Both the position numbers and the translations under genes were made by a program. This document shows positions 1-8,390 of a DNA stretch of 36,412 nt, in pieces (the stretch's first letter is position 1; the number at the start of each line of letters is the position of its first letter). Location of the stretch: the NCBI GenBank assembly GCA_031291435.1, contig JARLJC010000321.1, positions 1 to 36,412 on the forward strand, written 5' to 3'. The DNA is from Alphaproteobacteria bacterium (GTDB lineage: Bacteria > Pseudomonadota > Alphaproteobacteria > UBA9219). The notes beneath the pieces were generated by a model. That model was not told the DNA's origin and did no database searches. It was given only the letters and a program-made list of their open reading frames with translations.

Positions 1-551
1 AACCGCACCAGCGGGCGGATGTCGGCGGCGCGCCAGCCCCCGGCCCGCATGATCTGCACCGCCTGCCAGGTGGCGGCCAGCGAAACGCTGACCTGCGACA
101 CGCGCGCATCGCGATTGCGCACATAGGAATCTATCTGTTGCAGCAACAGAATTTTGTCTTCAAACGTTTTACCGAGCAGCGGGTTGGCGTCTTCGTACAA
201 ATGGCGGTTGGTACCGATGGGCGATTCCGACATAGCGCCGCTGCGGCCGGACGATATCGCGCTGACTGTCTTTGCGGCGCGGGCAATCGCTTTTTCGTCG
301 AGATCGACGGCATGGGCAAAACCGACGGTTTCGCCGGACACCGCGCGCAACCCGAAACCCTGCGTAGTATCGAAGCTGGCATTTTTGAGTTTGCCGTCGT
401 CCCACGAAAAACTTTCCGACTGGCGGTATTCGAGGAACAGCTCGCCGTCATCAGCGCCCTTCAGGGCGTCATCCACCGTGCGCTCGACCGCGCTCCGGTT
501 CATGCCGGTGCGGGTGAAAAACAGATCGTCGGTGTGGGAAAGCGATGACAT
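1..551 (-). CDS. tldD: TldD-type metalloprotease, N-terminal part (cut by window edge)
   Basis: Read leftward from the ATG at 549-551, the frame stays open to the window edge (183 complete codons). The translation contains FFTRTGMNR near residue 11, ALKGADDGELFLEYRQSES near 31-49, and FDTTQGFGLRAVSGE near 61-75, which are typical of the TldD N-terminal domain. TldD pairs with PmbA/TldE as a zinc metalloprotease acting on unfolded peptides, for example in maturation of modified peptides. The metal-binding C-terminal domain lies outside the window. An AAAGGA-like ribosome-binding site precedes the ATG. It lies 57 bp downstream of the carboxypeptidase gene on the same strand and may share its transcript. 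Family assignment is from recognised motifs; partner and substrate are not visible here. Confidence 0.85.
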   Translation of the reverse strand, partial: MSSLSHTDDLFFTRTGMNRSAVERTVDDALKGADDGELFLEYRQSESFSWDDGKLKNASFDTTQGFGLRAVSGETVGFAHAVDLDEKAIARAAKTVSAISSGRSGAMSESPIGTNRHLYEDANPLLGKTFEDKILLLQQIDSYVRNRDARVSQVSVSLAATWQAVQIMRAGGWRAADIRPLVR

Positions 552-608
552 GCGCGCGTCCTTTATAATCAGACCCTTAACTTAGGCGCACCGCACCGCT
601 TTTTCAAG

Positions 609-1694
609 CTAACGCACGAGACGGGTCAGGGGTACGGGCGCCGCGGACGGCGCAGGTTTGACGGCGGTTTCCGGCGTCGCGCAGGCTTTGGCCTCGTTAT
701 GCGCGAATTCGGGAATATATTTGCAGGCGAGATCGATAGCGGTGTGGTCGCGCGCGACCCATGAACGGCTGCCGATCACGACGACGATATATTTGTTGCC
801 GCTGGGCGGCTCATAGCTGGTGACAACATTATAGCCGGATTTATTGATGAACCCGGTTTTCATGCCGGTAATATGATCCTTGCCGACCAGATGATTGTGG
901 TTGCGGATCGGCGTGCCGAAATAAGTATAGACCGGCGTATCGAACCATTTGGCGTAAGCGGGGAAATCGCGCTCGATAGCGGCAGCAAGCGTAGCGAGAT
1001 CGCGCGCCGAAGTAACGTTATCGCGCCGCGCATCGGGCAGGCCCGAGGCGTTGAAATAAAAAGTCTGCCGCAGGCCGAGTTTTTTCGCGGTCGCGTTCAT
1101 GCGCACGGCAAAAGCAGGTTCCGAGCCCGCAATCGCCTCACCCACCGCGACGGCGATATTATTGGCCGAGCGCGTGATGATCGTCATGGCGGCGTTGTAG
1201 GCCGAGATTTTGTGGCCCGGCACCACGAGGATCGAAGGCGGCATGCTGTCGGCATGCGGCGATATCGTCAGCATCTTGTCGGGGGAAATATGCCCGGCCT
1301 TCATTTCCTGAAACAACAGATAAAGCGTCATCAGTTTCGTGGTTGAGGCCGGGTAGCGCGGTTCGTCGCCGTTGAGATCGTAAAGCGGTTTGGCGTCGCC
1401 GACTTTGATGACCAGCGCCGATTGCGGCGGCTTGCCCTTCACCCGCAAAGGCGGCAGATGAAAACCGGGCGGATAGGCCAACGTCACGGAAGATCGTGTG
1501 ACATGCGGGCGCGCCGCCTGCCGCACGGAAATACGCCGCGCGTCGCCCGGCATTTCGAGAAGCGCCGCCACCGAAAGCGGCACCAGAATGAGGCGCGGAT
1601 GCCTGCCGATAAAATGCGAAACCCCGACGATTCCGGCGGCGGCCACGCCCCATAAATGCCGCGCCGCAGCCAGCGGCGGATTCCATCCAAACAT
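609..1694 (-). CDS. D-alanyl-D-alanine carboxypeptidase, peptidase family S11 (DacA/DacF-like)
   Basis: 361 aa. Penicillin-binding protein of the S11 type, which trims the terminal D-Ala from peptidoglycan stem pentapeptides in the periplasm. All three active-site motifs are present in order: S117-T-T-K120 (SxxK with the nucleophilic serine), S176-A-N178 (SxN) and K279-T-G281 (KTG). A hydrophobic stretch at about residues 14-46 can serve as an uncleaved signal or N-terminal anchor. The tail (about 335-361) is Pro/Ala-rich. The start is supported by AGAGGA 7 bases before the ATG. It begins 34 bp after cckA ends, same strand, so the two may be cotranscribed. Family is certain; which DacA/DacF paralogue it is cannot be told. 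Confidence 0.9.
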   Translation of the reverse strand: MFGWNPPLAAARHLWGVAAAGIVGVSHFIGRHPRLILVPLSVAALLEMPGDARRISVRQAARPHVTRSSVTLAYPPGFHLPPLRVKGKPPQSALVIKVGDAKPLYDLNGDEPRYPASTTKLMTLYLLFQEMKAGHISPDKMLTISPHADSMPPSILVVPGHKISAYNAAMTIITRSANNIAVAVGEAIAGSEPAFAVRMNATAKKLGLRQTFYFNASGLPDARRDNVTSARDLATLAAAIERDFPAYAKWFDTPVYTYFGTPIRNHNHLVGKDHITGMKTGFINKSGYNVVTSYEPPSGNKYIVVVIGSRSWVARDHTAIDLACKYIPEFAHNEAKACATPETAVKPAPSAAPVPLTRLVR

Positions 1695-1728
1695 TCACAA
1701 TTCCTCTAAAAATCGATCCTCAAAAAAC

Positions 1729-4290
1729 TTACGCCTCTTCCATCACTTCCTTGACCTTGCCCGCCAGCTGCTTGAGCGTAAAGGGCTTGGCGAGGAAATA
1801 GATGGTTTCGCCGGACTTGAACTGCTCGCGCAACCGGTCTTCGGTATAGCCCGACACGAACACGACCTTGATCTTGGGCCATTTGTCGCGGACATGCTTG
1901 TAAAGCGTCGGCCCGTCCATCTGTGGCATGACGACATCCGAGACGATGAGATCGACGGTATCGCCATCCTTGTTCAATATCTCGACCGCTTCCTCGCCGC
2001 TGCGCGCTTCGAGAACATTATAGCCCTTGTTGCGCAGGGCGCGCGATGAGAACACGCGCACGGCATCTTCGTCTTCGACCAGAAGAATGGTGCCGGCGCC
2101 GGTCAGATCGGGGCCGGGTTTATCCTCGCGGGTTTCTTCGGGTTTGACTTCGACGCCCTCGGCGCCTTCGTGAACCGGCAGATAGATGATAAAGGTCGAC
2201 CCGACGCCCATCGTGCTTTCGACGCCGACGAATCCGCCGGTCTGGCGCACGATCCCGTATACGGTCGAGAGGCCGAGGCCGGTGCCCGAACCGATTTCCT
2301 TGGTCGAGAAAAACGGCTCGAAAATACGCTGTAAATTCTCGGGCGGAATGCCGGTGCCGGTATCGGCCACTTCGATCACCACGTAATCGCCGGGCGGCAT
2401 ATCGTCCTGCCCGCGCAGAATATGGGTTTCCTGTTTGTGATTGCGGGTGCGGATCGTCACCGTGCCGCCGCTCGGCATGGCGTCGCGCGCATTGACGACC
2501 AGATTGATGATGACCTGTTCCAGCTGCCCCTGATCGACCTTGACCAGACCGACGCTGCGCCCATGCACGACTTCGAGCTTGATCTGCGCACCGATGAGGC
2601 GGCGCAAAAGATTGGTCAATTCCGAAAGCACGTCGGCGAGGCTCAGTACCTTCGGCTGCAAAGTCTGCTGGCGCGAGAAAGCCAGCAATTGGCGCACCAG
2701 ATTGGCGGCGCGGTTGCCATTCTGCTTGATCTGCATGATGTCGTTGAAGCTCTGGTCGCCCGGCTTGTGGCGTTGCAGCAGCAGATCGCAGAAGCCGATC
2801 ATGGCCGTGAGCAGATTGTTGAAATCATGCGCGATGCCGCCCGCGAGCTGGCCAATCGCCTGCATTTTCTGCGACTGCGCGAACTGCGCCTGCAAATGTT
2901 TCTGCTCGGTGGCGTCGATGAAATAAAGCATCAGTCCGCTTTGCTCCGCGCCCGAAGCTTCTTTCGCCGCCAAACCAAATCTTTTCACAAAAACCTGCGT
3001 GATAATCTCGCGGTCGCCGACCATATGGATTTCCATCGGCTTGGCCTGATCGGCGCCGTCCAGCACTTCATTGAGCTTGGCCATCATGCTCTTGCGGTCG
3101 GCGGGCGCGATAAGGTCGGACAGGCCGGTGCCGATGATGCCGCCGCGCGGGCGGTGAATGATGGAATGGAACGCGTGATTGCATTCCATCACCGTATATT
3201 TGCCATCGACCAGCAAAATGCCGATGGGGGCTTCGGCGAATAAACGCTGGAACCGGTGTTCGGAAACCGACAGCGCCTGCTGCCATTCGCGTTCGGGCGA
3301 CTGGTCGCGCACAATAGAGCGCGTGCGCAGCCCCTTGCCGTCTTCGGTCGCGACGACGGTCTGGGTAATCGCGACCGGGAACATCGAGCCGTCGCGCCGC
3401 CGCATCACCACTTCGCCGCGCAATTCCCCCTGCGGGCCGGTGCCCACCGCATGCGCCGCCACGCCCTTGGGCGCTTCGCGCAAAACGTCGTGCAAACGCA
3501 CATCGCCTTTGATCAGTTCTTCGGGCGTGACCTGCAGCCATTCGGCCAAAGTCTTGTTCACGAAACGGAACAGCCCGTGCTGATCGACCGAGTAAATGCC
3601 GACCGGCGCGTGGGCCATGAAATCGACGAGCTTGGACTGCTCGTCATGCATGGCTTTTTCCATGCGGCGGCGTTCGCTGATATCCTCGAAACGCCAATGG
3701 AAATAATTCGGGAAAGCCTCGATGGGGCGCGACACGATGCGCCGCCATTCGATCACCTTGCCGCCGCGCACCACCGGCAATTCGGCGATGCCGGGCTGGC
3801 CCTTATGCAGCGATAATTTGACCTTGCCGAATTCCCCGGCCACGGCGGGCGTCGCGGAAAAACGCGATTCAAGGGCGGCTTCGGCGTTCTGCCCGCCGAT
3901 ATCGATCCAGCCGCGAAAAGCGCGGTTGGCGAGAATAAGGTTCCCGGTTTCGTCGGTGATGAGCTGGGGCGTGAGGACGCTGTGAAAGGCTTCGTAGAGC
4001 AGGACTTCCTGGCGGCTTTCGCTGCGCGTGCGCTTGACCAGATGCCAGGTCATGCCCGCCGCCGCGAACAGCATGAGGGCGACCAGGCCGCTGGCCCCCA
4101 TCCCGATCCCGCCCAGCCCCAGATGCGGAATAATGATCGCCAGCGTGCCGAGACCGGTCATCGCCGCCAGCCCCCACAGGATATTGGGGACTATTTTTTC
4201 CTGCGCGCGGTCGATAACGGGCAACCTCGGCGGCATTTTCTTGTTTGGCGCTGTCTGCAAGGCGGTCATGGATCCGGGGATGCTTTGCAT
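1729..4290 (-). CDS. cckA: CckA-type hybrid sensor histidine kinase
   Basis: 853 aa. In alphaproteobacteria CckA feeds phosphate through ChpT to CtrA and CpdR, controlling cell cycle, division and motility. Two membrane segments lie at about 36-56 and 62-85. PAS-like regions follow (about 95-205, 215-330, 342-465). The HisKA domain has the phosphoacceptor H488 in GGIAHDFNNLL. The HATPase domain has its N-box near N600 and the glycine-rich DTGTGIP and GTGLGL motifs. A C-terminal receiver has phosphoacceptor D785 in VSDVVMPQMDG and conserved K835. The segment AIGQLAGGIAHDFNNLLTA and the attached receiver are characteristic of CckA rather than of general hybrid kinases. Three PAS-like regions rather than two is my reading of weak similarity. 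No clear ribosome-binding site precedes the first ATG; M8 is an alternative start. Confidence 0.9.
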   Translation of the reverse strand: MQSIPGSMTALQTAPNKKMPPRLPVIDRAQEKIVPNILWGLAAMTGLGTLAIIIPHLGLGGIGMGASGLVALMLFAAAGMTWHLVKRTRSESRQEVLLYEAFHSVLTPQLITDETGNLILANRAFRGWIDIGGQNAEAALESRFSATPAVAGEFGKVKLSLHKGQPGIAELPVVRGGKVIEWRRIVSRPIEAFPNYFHWRFEDISERRRMEKAMHDEQSKLVDFMAHAPVGIYSVDQHGLFRFVNKTLAEWLQVTPEELIKGDVRLHDVLREAPKGVAAHAVGTGPQGELRGEVVMRRRDGSMFPVAITQTVVATEDGKGLRTRSIVRDQSPEREWQQALSVSEHRFQRLFAEAPIGILLVDGKYTVMECNHAFHSIIHRPRGGIIGTGLSDLIAPADRKSMMAKLNEVLDGADQAKPMEIHMVGDREIITQVFVKRFGLAAKEASGAEQSGLMLYFIDATEQKHLQAQFAQSQKMQAIGQLAGGIAHDFNNLLTAMIGFCDLLLQRHKPGDQSFNDIMQIKQNGNRAANLVRQLLAFSRQQTLQPKVLSLADVLSELTNLLRRLIGAQIKLEVVHGRSVGLVKVDQGQLEQVIINLVVNARDAMPSGGTVTIRTRNHKQETHILRGQDDMPPGDYVVIEVADTGTGIPPENLQRIFEPFFSTKEIGSGTGLGLSTVYGIVRQTGGFVGVESTMGVGSTFIIYLPVHEGAEGVEVKPEETREDKPGPDLTGAGTILLVEDEDAVRVFSSRALRNKGYNVLEARSGEEAVEILNKDGDTVDLIVSDVVMPQMDGPTLYKHVRDKWPKIKVVFVSGYTEDRLREQFKSGETIYFLAKPFTLKQLAGKVKEVMEEA

Positions 4291-4452
4291 TGTTTGAAGA
4301 GGCCCTACAAATGCCAGCTTGGCCGCTGATTAACAATGGAAAAATCAACGGGTGTGCAGGTGCAGGAAGAGGAGGCCGGACGATGCACGGACTATGCGGC
4401 AATTTTGTGGGGGAATGGCGTGCCGGGCGTAGCTCGCACAGCGAGCGAAGCC

Positions 4453-4527
4453 TGGTGCCGGTTGAGGGGATTGAACCCCCGACCTTCGGTTTACAAAACC
4501 GCTGCTCTACCGCTGAGCTAAACCGGC
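4453..4527 (-). tRNA. tRNA-Thr (anticodon UGU)
   Basis: The minus strand gives a 75-nt cloverleaf with encoded CCA. The acceptor stem is GCCGGTT/AACCGGC, the D-arm is GCTC...GAGC, and the anticodon loop TTTGTAA has UGU at the anticodon. The T-arm is GGGGG/CCCCT around TTCAATC. The intergenic space 4291-4452 between cckA and this tRNA shows no gene. It holds a short GCTCGC-ACA-GCGAGC hairpin (about 4432-4446) downstream of the tRNA 3' end, with no T-run to make it a convincing terminator. Confidence 0.95.
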
Positions 4528-4560
4528 GTATCCTTATTACAGGACGACTTCACCGTTAGC

Positions 4561-4656
4561 GTCACCCCGGCGTAGGCCGGGGTCCAGACTATAAATCTCT
4601 TTACTTACGGCAAAGAAAAAGAACCGAGTCTGGATCCCGGCCTACGCCGGGATGAC
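4561..4656. repeat. Palindromic intergenic repeat, copy 1
   Basis: Two 30-bp arms (4561-4590 and 4627-4656) are near-perfect reverse complements, separated by 36 bp of AT-richer sequence. Each arm is itself a small hairpin of the type CCCGGCGTAGGCCGGG. The same arm sequence recurs at 36236-36263, so this is a dispersed family of REP-like elements, probably non-autonomous. The rest of 4528-4749 shows no gene. The repeat sits between a leftward tRNA and a rightward gene, so in an intergenic setting that tolerates insertions. Confidence 0.85.
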
Positions 4657-4749
4657 GGCTCTTGGAGGAACCGCCTTTCCCCCTCTTATCTTATGGTATA
4701 AACGATTAAGCAAGTCTTGTTGCCGCCTTTCAAAACCTGCTAAAAACAA

Positions 4750-5583
4750 ATGATGTCGAATCCGCAACAAATGCTCGCCGATTTAGAGTGGCAGATCGAG
4801 GCCGGGGCCGATGAAGTGATCGGCGAGGCGCCGGGTCTTGCGGGCTGGACGGTTAAAAGCGCCGAACCCAAGCGCGAGGCTGCGGCGACTGCCGAAGCCC
4901 CCCTGCCCACAGCCGCCCCGCGACCGACCGCCTCCGTCACGCCTTTTCCCGCCGCGGCCGGGTTTACCGCCCCGCACGTGGCGGCCACGACCATTCCCGA
5001 ACTGCGCGAAGAACTGGCTAAATTCGAGGGGTGCGCCCTGCGCGCCACCGCCATGAATCTGGTTTTTGCCGATGGCGATCCATCCAGCCCGGTGATGTTC
5101 ATCGGCGAAGCCCCCGGCGAGGAAGAAGACCGGCAGGGCAAACCCTTTGTCGGCACCAGCGGCAAGCTGCTCGATCAGATGCTGGCTGCTGCCGGAATGC
5201 CGCGCGAGCGCGTCTATATAAGTAACGTCCTGTTCTGGCGGCCGCCCGGGAACCGCACCCCGACCGATGCCGAAATCGCCGCCTGCATTCCGTTCGTCGA
5301 ACGGCATATCGCCCTTATCAAACCCAAAGTTCTTGTCCTTTTGGGGGGCGTGGCCGCGAAAAGCCTGCTGCGCACCAAGGAAGGCATCACCCGAATGCAT
5401 GGGCGCTGGACGACATATAACGCCGCACCTGAAGCCGGGCTGGAGGCGCCGATCCCCTGCCTGCCGATTTACCACCCGGCCTATCTGCTGCGTCAGCCGG
5501 CCACGAAACGTCAAGCCTGGAACGACATGATCTTGTTAACCAAGCACCTGAGAGACCACAACCTATTGATAAATAAAATTTAA
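4750..5583 (+). CDS. Uracil-DNA glycosylase, family 4 type
   Basis: 277 aa. Predicted to excise uracil from DNA in base-excision repair. Motif A is [15 protein letters not shown] at 119-133, and the second catalytic loop is HPAYLLRQP at 242-250, both family-4 signatures. The N-terminal 85 residues are a Pro/Ala-rich extension of low complexity. Classic family-4 enzymes bind a 4Fe-4S cluster through four cysteines. Here I see C95 in [10 protein letters not shown]179 and C237, but not the usual CxxC pair, so cluster binding is uncertain. The first of two adjacent ATGs is used. It is transcribed with the lytic transglycosylase gene after a gap of about 70 bp. A second UDG-like gene lies at 29470. 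Confidence 0.88.
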   Translation: MMSNPQQMLADLEWQIEAGADEVIGEAPGLAGWTVKSAEPKREAAATAEAPLPTAAPRPTASVTPFPAAAGFTAPHVAATTIPELREELAKFEGCALRATAMNLVFADGDPSSPVMFIGEAPGEEEDRQGKPFVGTSGKLLDQMLAAAGMPRERVYISNVLFWRPPGNRTPTDAEIAACIPFVERHIALIKPKVLVLLGGVAAKSLLRTKEGITRMHGRWTTYNAAPEAGLEAPIPCLPIYHPAYLLRQPATKRQAWNDMILLTKHLRDHNLLINKI

Positions 5584-5652
5584 ATTTCTTTACCCTTTAT
5601 TAGCAATCGATTCCTCTTGTGTTCTTTTCCTTTCATCCCTAGACGCTTGGGG

Positions 5653-7521
5653 ATGAAGTTACGCATCCGCAACAACCGTACCGGGCTCGATCTGCCGCTT
5701 CTCGCGGCTCTGATCCTCCTCTTTACGGCGTTCAACACCGGGGCTTCGCTCGACGCCGCGCCCGCGACGCTGCCTTTGCGCAATGTCGCCGAGCTGGCGG
5801 CCCTGACCCATTCCTCGCTGCCTGCGGTTTTGACCGATTCCGACGGTATCGAAGTCCTTTCCGCCCGCGACGCCGCCCTTTACCGCATGGCTTTCGCCGC
5901 CCAGAAAAAGGGCGATGACGCCGCCGCCGATGATTTCCTCGGCCAGATTAAGGATAAAAAGCTGTTCGGTCATGTGCTGGCCGACCGCTATCTGCGCCGC
6001 AAACCGACTTTGGACGAAGCCCGGATGTGGATGGCGCTTTACGCCAGCCTGCCCGAAGCGCCCGGCATTTATAATAGAGCGAGCCGCCTGCCCGGTTTTG
6101 CCAAAGCCAAGATCGCCCGCCCTGTGAATGCCGGTTCGGGCTGGAACGGCGGCAGCGGCGAAGGCATGTCGCGTGGTTTCCATGCCGACGCCGAAAACCA
6201 GACCCGCACCCGCAATACGATTGCCGCCGCCCTTCATCGCGGCGCGCCCACCGCCGCCCATGCCATCCTGATCTCGGAAACAAAGCGCGGCCATGTGCCC
6301 GCCGCCGAACGCAACGCCATGGTCGCGCATATTGCCGCTGCTTATTACTATGAAGGCGAAAATGACCGCGCCCGCCCGATGGCCCATGAAGCCGCCGAAG
6401 CCGGGGTGCCGCTTGGCCTGTGGATCGACGGGCTTTCGGCCTGGAAAGAACGCGATTACGCTTTTGCTACCCGCTCTTTCGCCAGTCTGGCGCAGGCTCC
6501 GGGATTGTCGAGCTGGGATCATGCCGCAGCATCCTACTGGGCCTATCGCGCGGCCGCCCGTTCCAACGACAAGATTCAGGCCCAGCATTGGCTGGCTGAA
6601 GCGGCCAAATATCCGCGCAGTTTTTACGGCTATCTGGCCTCCGTGCAGAGCGGCCAGATGCCGCGCCGTTCCTGGGCGATGCCCGACCTGACCACCCATG
6701 ACGTCGCTTTGCTGGAACAATATCCCGCCGGCTGGCAGGCTTTGGCCCTGACGCAAATCGGCCAGACCGATAGCGCCGAACGCGAATTGCGCCGTCTGGC
6801 CTCCTCGCAAGGGTCGCAAAATGGCCGCGCCCTGCAGGCCGCCGCGCTGGCTCTGGCCGAAAAAGGCCATATGGCTTCGCTGGTCATGCAGCTGGGCGGC
6901 AGCGCCACCGATGCGCAAGGCCATGTTTACGAAGCAGCCGCCTATCCGGTTCCCGTATGGCAGCCGACGAGCGGTTTTACCGTCGATCGCGCCCTGATGT
7001 TCGCCCTTATCAAACATGAATCGCAGTTCGACCCCACCGCCGTCAGCCCGCGCGGCGCCTGCGGCCTGATGCAGTTGATGCCGGCCACCGCCAGCCGCAT
7101 CGACGAAACCAACGATTACCGTACCTGCTCGGATCATCTCGCCGACCCCGCCGTGAATATGGAACTGGGCCAGCGTTATGTGCGTCTGCTGGCGGGCCAG
7201 CCCATGATCGGCGACAACCTTTTGCTGCTACTCGCCGCCTATAATGGCGGGCCGGGCAACCTCGCGCATTGGATGGAAGGCGGGGGGATGGAAGGCTCAG
7301 ACGCCAGCGACCCGCTGCTCTTCATCGAAAGCCTGCCGGTCAGCGAAACCCGCAATTATGTACAACAAGTGCTGTTGCAATACTGGATGTACCGCTCGCG
7401 CCTCAATGAGCCGGAAACCTCGGTCGCCCAGCTCGCCCATGGCCAATGGCCGCGTTACGCCCTCGGCACCGCCGCCGTACGTCAGGCAGCCGCGACCCCG
7501 CTGACCGTCGCTTCGCGCTAA
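5653..7521 (+). CDS. Soluble lytic murein transglycosylase (GH23, Slt70-like)
   Basis: 622 aa from the ATG at 5653. Cleaves the MurNAc-GlcNAc glycosidic bond with formation of 1,6-anhydroMurNAc during wall turnover. A hydrophobic segment within residues 13-27 is a signal peptide or anchor. A long alpha-helical superhelical region (about 60-420) with many Ala-rich helical repeats precedes the C-terminal SLT domain. There, ALIKHESQFDPTAVSPRGACGLMQLMP carries the catalytic Glu (in KHESQF), followed by the AAYNGGPGN motif. An in-frame TTG at 5617 would add 12 residues; I prefer 5653 because it puts the basic and hydrophobic signal at the N terminus, though neither start has a strong ribosome-binding site. 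The stop overlaps the convergent toxin gene by 4 bp. Confidence 0.9.
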   Translation: MKLRIRNNRTGLDLPLLAALILLFTAFNTGASLDAAPATLPLRNVAELAALTHSSLPAVLTDSDGIEVLSARDAALYRMAFAAQKKGDDAAADDFLGQIKDKKLFGHVLADRYLRRKPTLDEARMWMALYASLPEAPGIYNRASRLPGFAKAKIARPVNAGSGWNGGSGEGMSRGFHADAENQTRTRNTIAAALHRGAPTAAHAILISETKRGHVPAAERNAMVAHIAAAYYYEGENDRARPMAHEAAEAGVPLGLWIDGLSAWKERDYAFATRSFASLAQAPGLSSWDHAAASYWAYRAAARSNDKIQAQHWLAEAAKYPRSFYGYLASVQSGQMPRRSWAMPDLTTHDVALLEQYPAGWQALALTQIGQTDSAERELRRLASSQGSQNGRALQAAALALAEKGHMASLVMQLGGSATDAQGHVYEAAAYPVPVWQPTSGFTVDRALMFALIKHESQFDPTAVSPRGACGLMQLMPATASRIDETNDYRTCSDHLADPAVNMELGQRYVRLLAGQPMIGDNLLLLLAAYNGGPGNLAHWMEGGGMEGSDASDPLLFIESLPVSETRNYVQQVLLQYWMYRSRLNEPETSVAQLAHGQWPRYALGTAAVRQAAATPLTVASR

Positions 7522-7811
7522 TCGAGCCGTTTTTTCAGTCGCGTCAGCAAATCCATTTTCTCGTGAAGGACGGTGACCACGACCGGCTTCTTTCCCGCCA
7601 GCACAAAGATAAAATGATGCTCGCAGCGAACATAGCGAATAGCTTCCGCCAGTATTTTTAACGGAACCGCGCCCCGGCTGATTTCCTCAAAGCGAGTCTC
7701 GAGGGCGCGCAGATATTTGTCGGCCTGTGCCTCGCCCCATTTTTCGGCGGTGTAGAGCCAGATATCGATGAGGTCTTGCTCGACTTGCCGCGTTTTTCGA
7801 AGAGCGGCCAT
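7518..7811 (-). CDS. ParE/RelE-superfamily toxin
   Basis: 97 aa. The sequence has the RelE/ParE layout: an N-terminal helix pair (QVEQDLIDIWLYTAEKWGE), then a helix around ALETRFEEISRG, then beta strands with IRYVRCEHHFIFV and a final VVVTVLHEKMD strand. Members either inhibit gyrase (ParE) or cleave mRNA at the ribosome (RelE). The YxxxxWG pattern and partner type favour ParE, but the activity cannot be told from sequence. The antitoxin gene ends 6 bp upstream, so the two form an operon with the antitoxin first. Its 3' end overlaps the convergent lytic transglycosylase stop by 4 bp. Confidence 0.85.
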   Translation of the reverse strand: MAALRKTRQVEQDLIDIWLYTAEKWGEAQADKYLRALETRFEEISRGAVPLKILAEAIRYVRCEHHFIFVLAGKKPVVVTVLHEKMDLLTRLKKRLD

Positions 7812-7817
7812 ACCAAG

Positions 7818-8069
7818 TCACGAGGGGCGGCGTAATTTAGCTTTGGCGATGATGTCGGTCATCGACTGCCGGGACAGATCGCCTTTGGCGGCGGCTTCGA
7901 TGCGGGGCGCAAGGAAGCCCAGCAGCTCGGCAAGGGCAGCATCGCCTTCCCCTGCCGCCGGAATGGTTCTTTCGATGATATAATCCTTGAGGCTTAACCC
8001 CCGCCATGCGGCCAGGGCTTTGATTTGCTTGTGCTGATGCTCGGGTAATTCGATCGAAAGCCGTCCCAT
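7818..8069 (-). CDS. Ribbon-helix-helix antitoxin (ParD-like)
   Basis: 83 aa. The N terminus, GRLSIELPEHQHKQIKALAAWRGLSLKDYI, fits a ribbon-helix-helix fold: a short beta strand that pairs in a dimer and two helices. Such antitoxins bind their own operator and neutralise the toxin through the C-terminal tail. The start at 8069 has GGGGAGAGG directly upstream at good spacing; a farther in-frame ATG at 8105 would overlap the -10 element and is rejected. A promoter and an inverted repeat fitting autoregulation lie just upstream (8097-8144). Confidence 0.85.
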   Translation of the reverse strand: MGRLSIELPEHQHKQIKALAAWRGLSLKDYIIERTIPAAGEGDAALAELLGFLAPRIEAAAKGDLSRQSMTDIIAKAKLRRPS

Positions 8070-8096
8070 TTGCCTCTCCCCGCTTCTACAGAAAAT

Positions 8097-8125
8097 AGAA
8101 TACATAATATGTTACATTTTGTCAA
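8097..8125 (-). promoter_or_regulatory. Sigma70-type promoter of the toxin-antitoxin operon
   Basis: On the minus strand a consensus -35 TTGACA (8120-8125) is separated by exactly 17 bp from TATTCT (8097-8102). It lies 27 bp before the antitoxin start codon at 8069, leaving room for a short leader with the ribosome-binding site. Direct reading; activity is inferred. Confidence 0.75.
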
Positions 8126-8144
8126 TTATGTGCATTTGTAACAT
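8109..8144. promoter_or_regulatory. Probable operator of the toxin-antitoxin operon
   Basis: ATGTTACA (8109-8116) and TGTAACAT (8137-8144) are perfect 8-bp inverted repeats 20 bp apart. They flank the -35 hexamer, with one arm inside the -35/-10 spacer. This is the position expected for autorepression by a ribbon-helix-helix antitoxin. Farther right, GTTCTTTTT (8166-8174) and AAAAAGAAC (8183-8191) form another 9-bp inverted repeat of unknown role. Confidence 0.6.
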
Positions 8145-8220
8145 TTCGCGCACCCCAAAAAAATCGTTCTTTTTCCGCCCCAAAAAAGAACAAAATAGCA
8201 ACTATTTACTAACGAATCAT

Positions 8221-8229
8221 TTATCCACA
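8221..8229 (+). promoter_or_regulatory. Consensus DnaA box upstream of mraZ
   Basis: TTATCCACA matches the strict DnaA-box consensus TTATNCACA. It lies in the AT-rich intergenic segment between the toxin-antitoxin promoter and the MraZ boxes. Only one exact copy is seen, so this is not an origin. Functional binding is inference. I find no confident -35/-10 pair for the mra promoter in this segment. Confidence 0.5.
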
Positions 8230-8263
8230 GCTATTTGATATTAAAGGAAAAATGTCGATTATT

Positions 8264-8307
8264 CCCTTGACTGCCCATGTGTTCCCATGATATCCCATAA
8301 GAACCCA
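8264..8307. promoter_or_regulatory. Tandem MraZ boxes (four exact plus one degenerate)
   Basis: CCCA occurs at 8274, 8284, 8294 and 8304, each exactly 10 bp apart, with a degenerate CCCT at 8264 in the same register. On the minus strand these are TGGG direct repeats with 10-bp period. MraZ of E. coli autoregulates the mra operon through direct repeats of TGGGN separated by 5 bp, which has the same period. The array lies 84-127 bp before the mraZ start codon. Strong sequence match; binding itself is inferred. Confidence 0.8.
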
Positions 8308-8390
8308 ATACAGAACCATTCCGGCCCAAATAACGACCCCGTCAACCCGCAGCCGCAAGGCGCGATAACTTCTTGTTTTCCGAGGCTTGC

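Noticed and set aside
4245-4559. Plus-strand frame reading VEGIEPPTFGLQNRCSTAELNR
   Set aside because: This is the well-known false protein from the antisense of a tRNA gene; it crosses tRNA-Thr(UGU).
8166-8191. GTTCTTTTT/AAAAAGAAC inverted repeat as a terminator
   Set aside because: The stem is AT-rich and no gene ends nearby on either strand; noted only as a possible operator.
8200-8390. CtrA-type TTAA-N7-TTAA sites upstream of mraZ, sought because cckA is nearby
   Set aside because: Only isolated TTAA tetramers are present; no properly spaced pair was found here or before murF or dxs.
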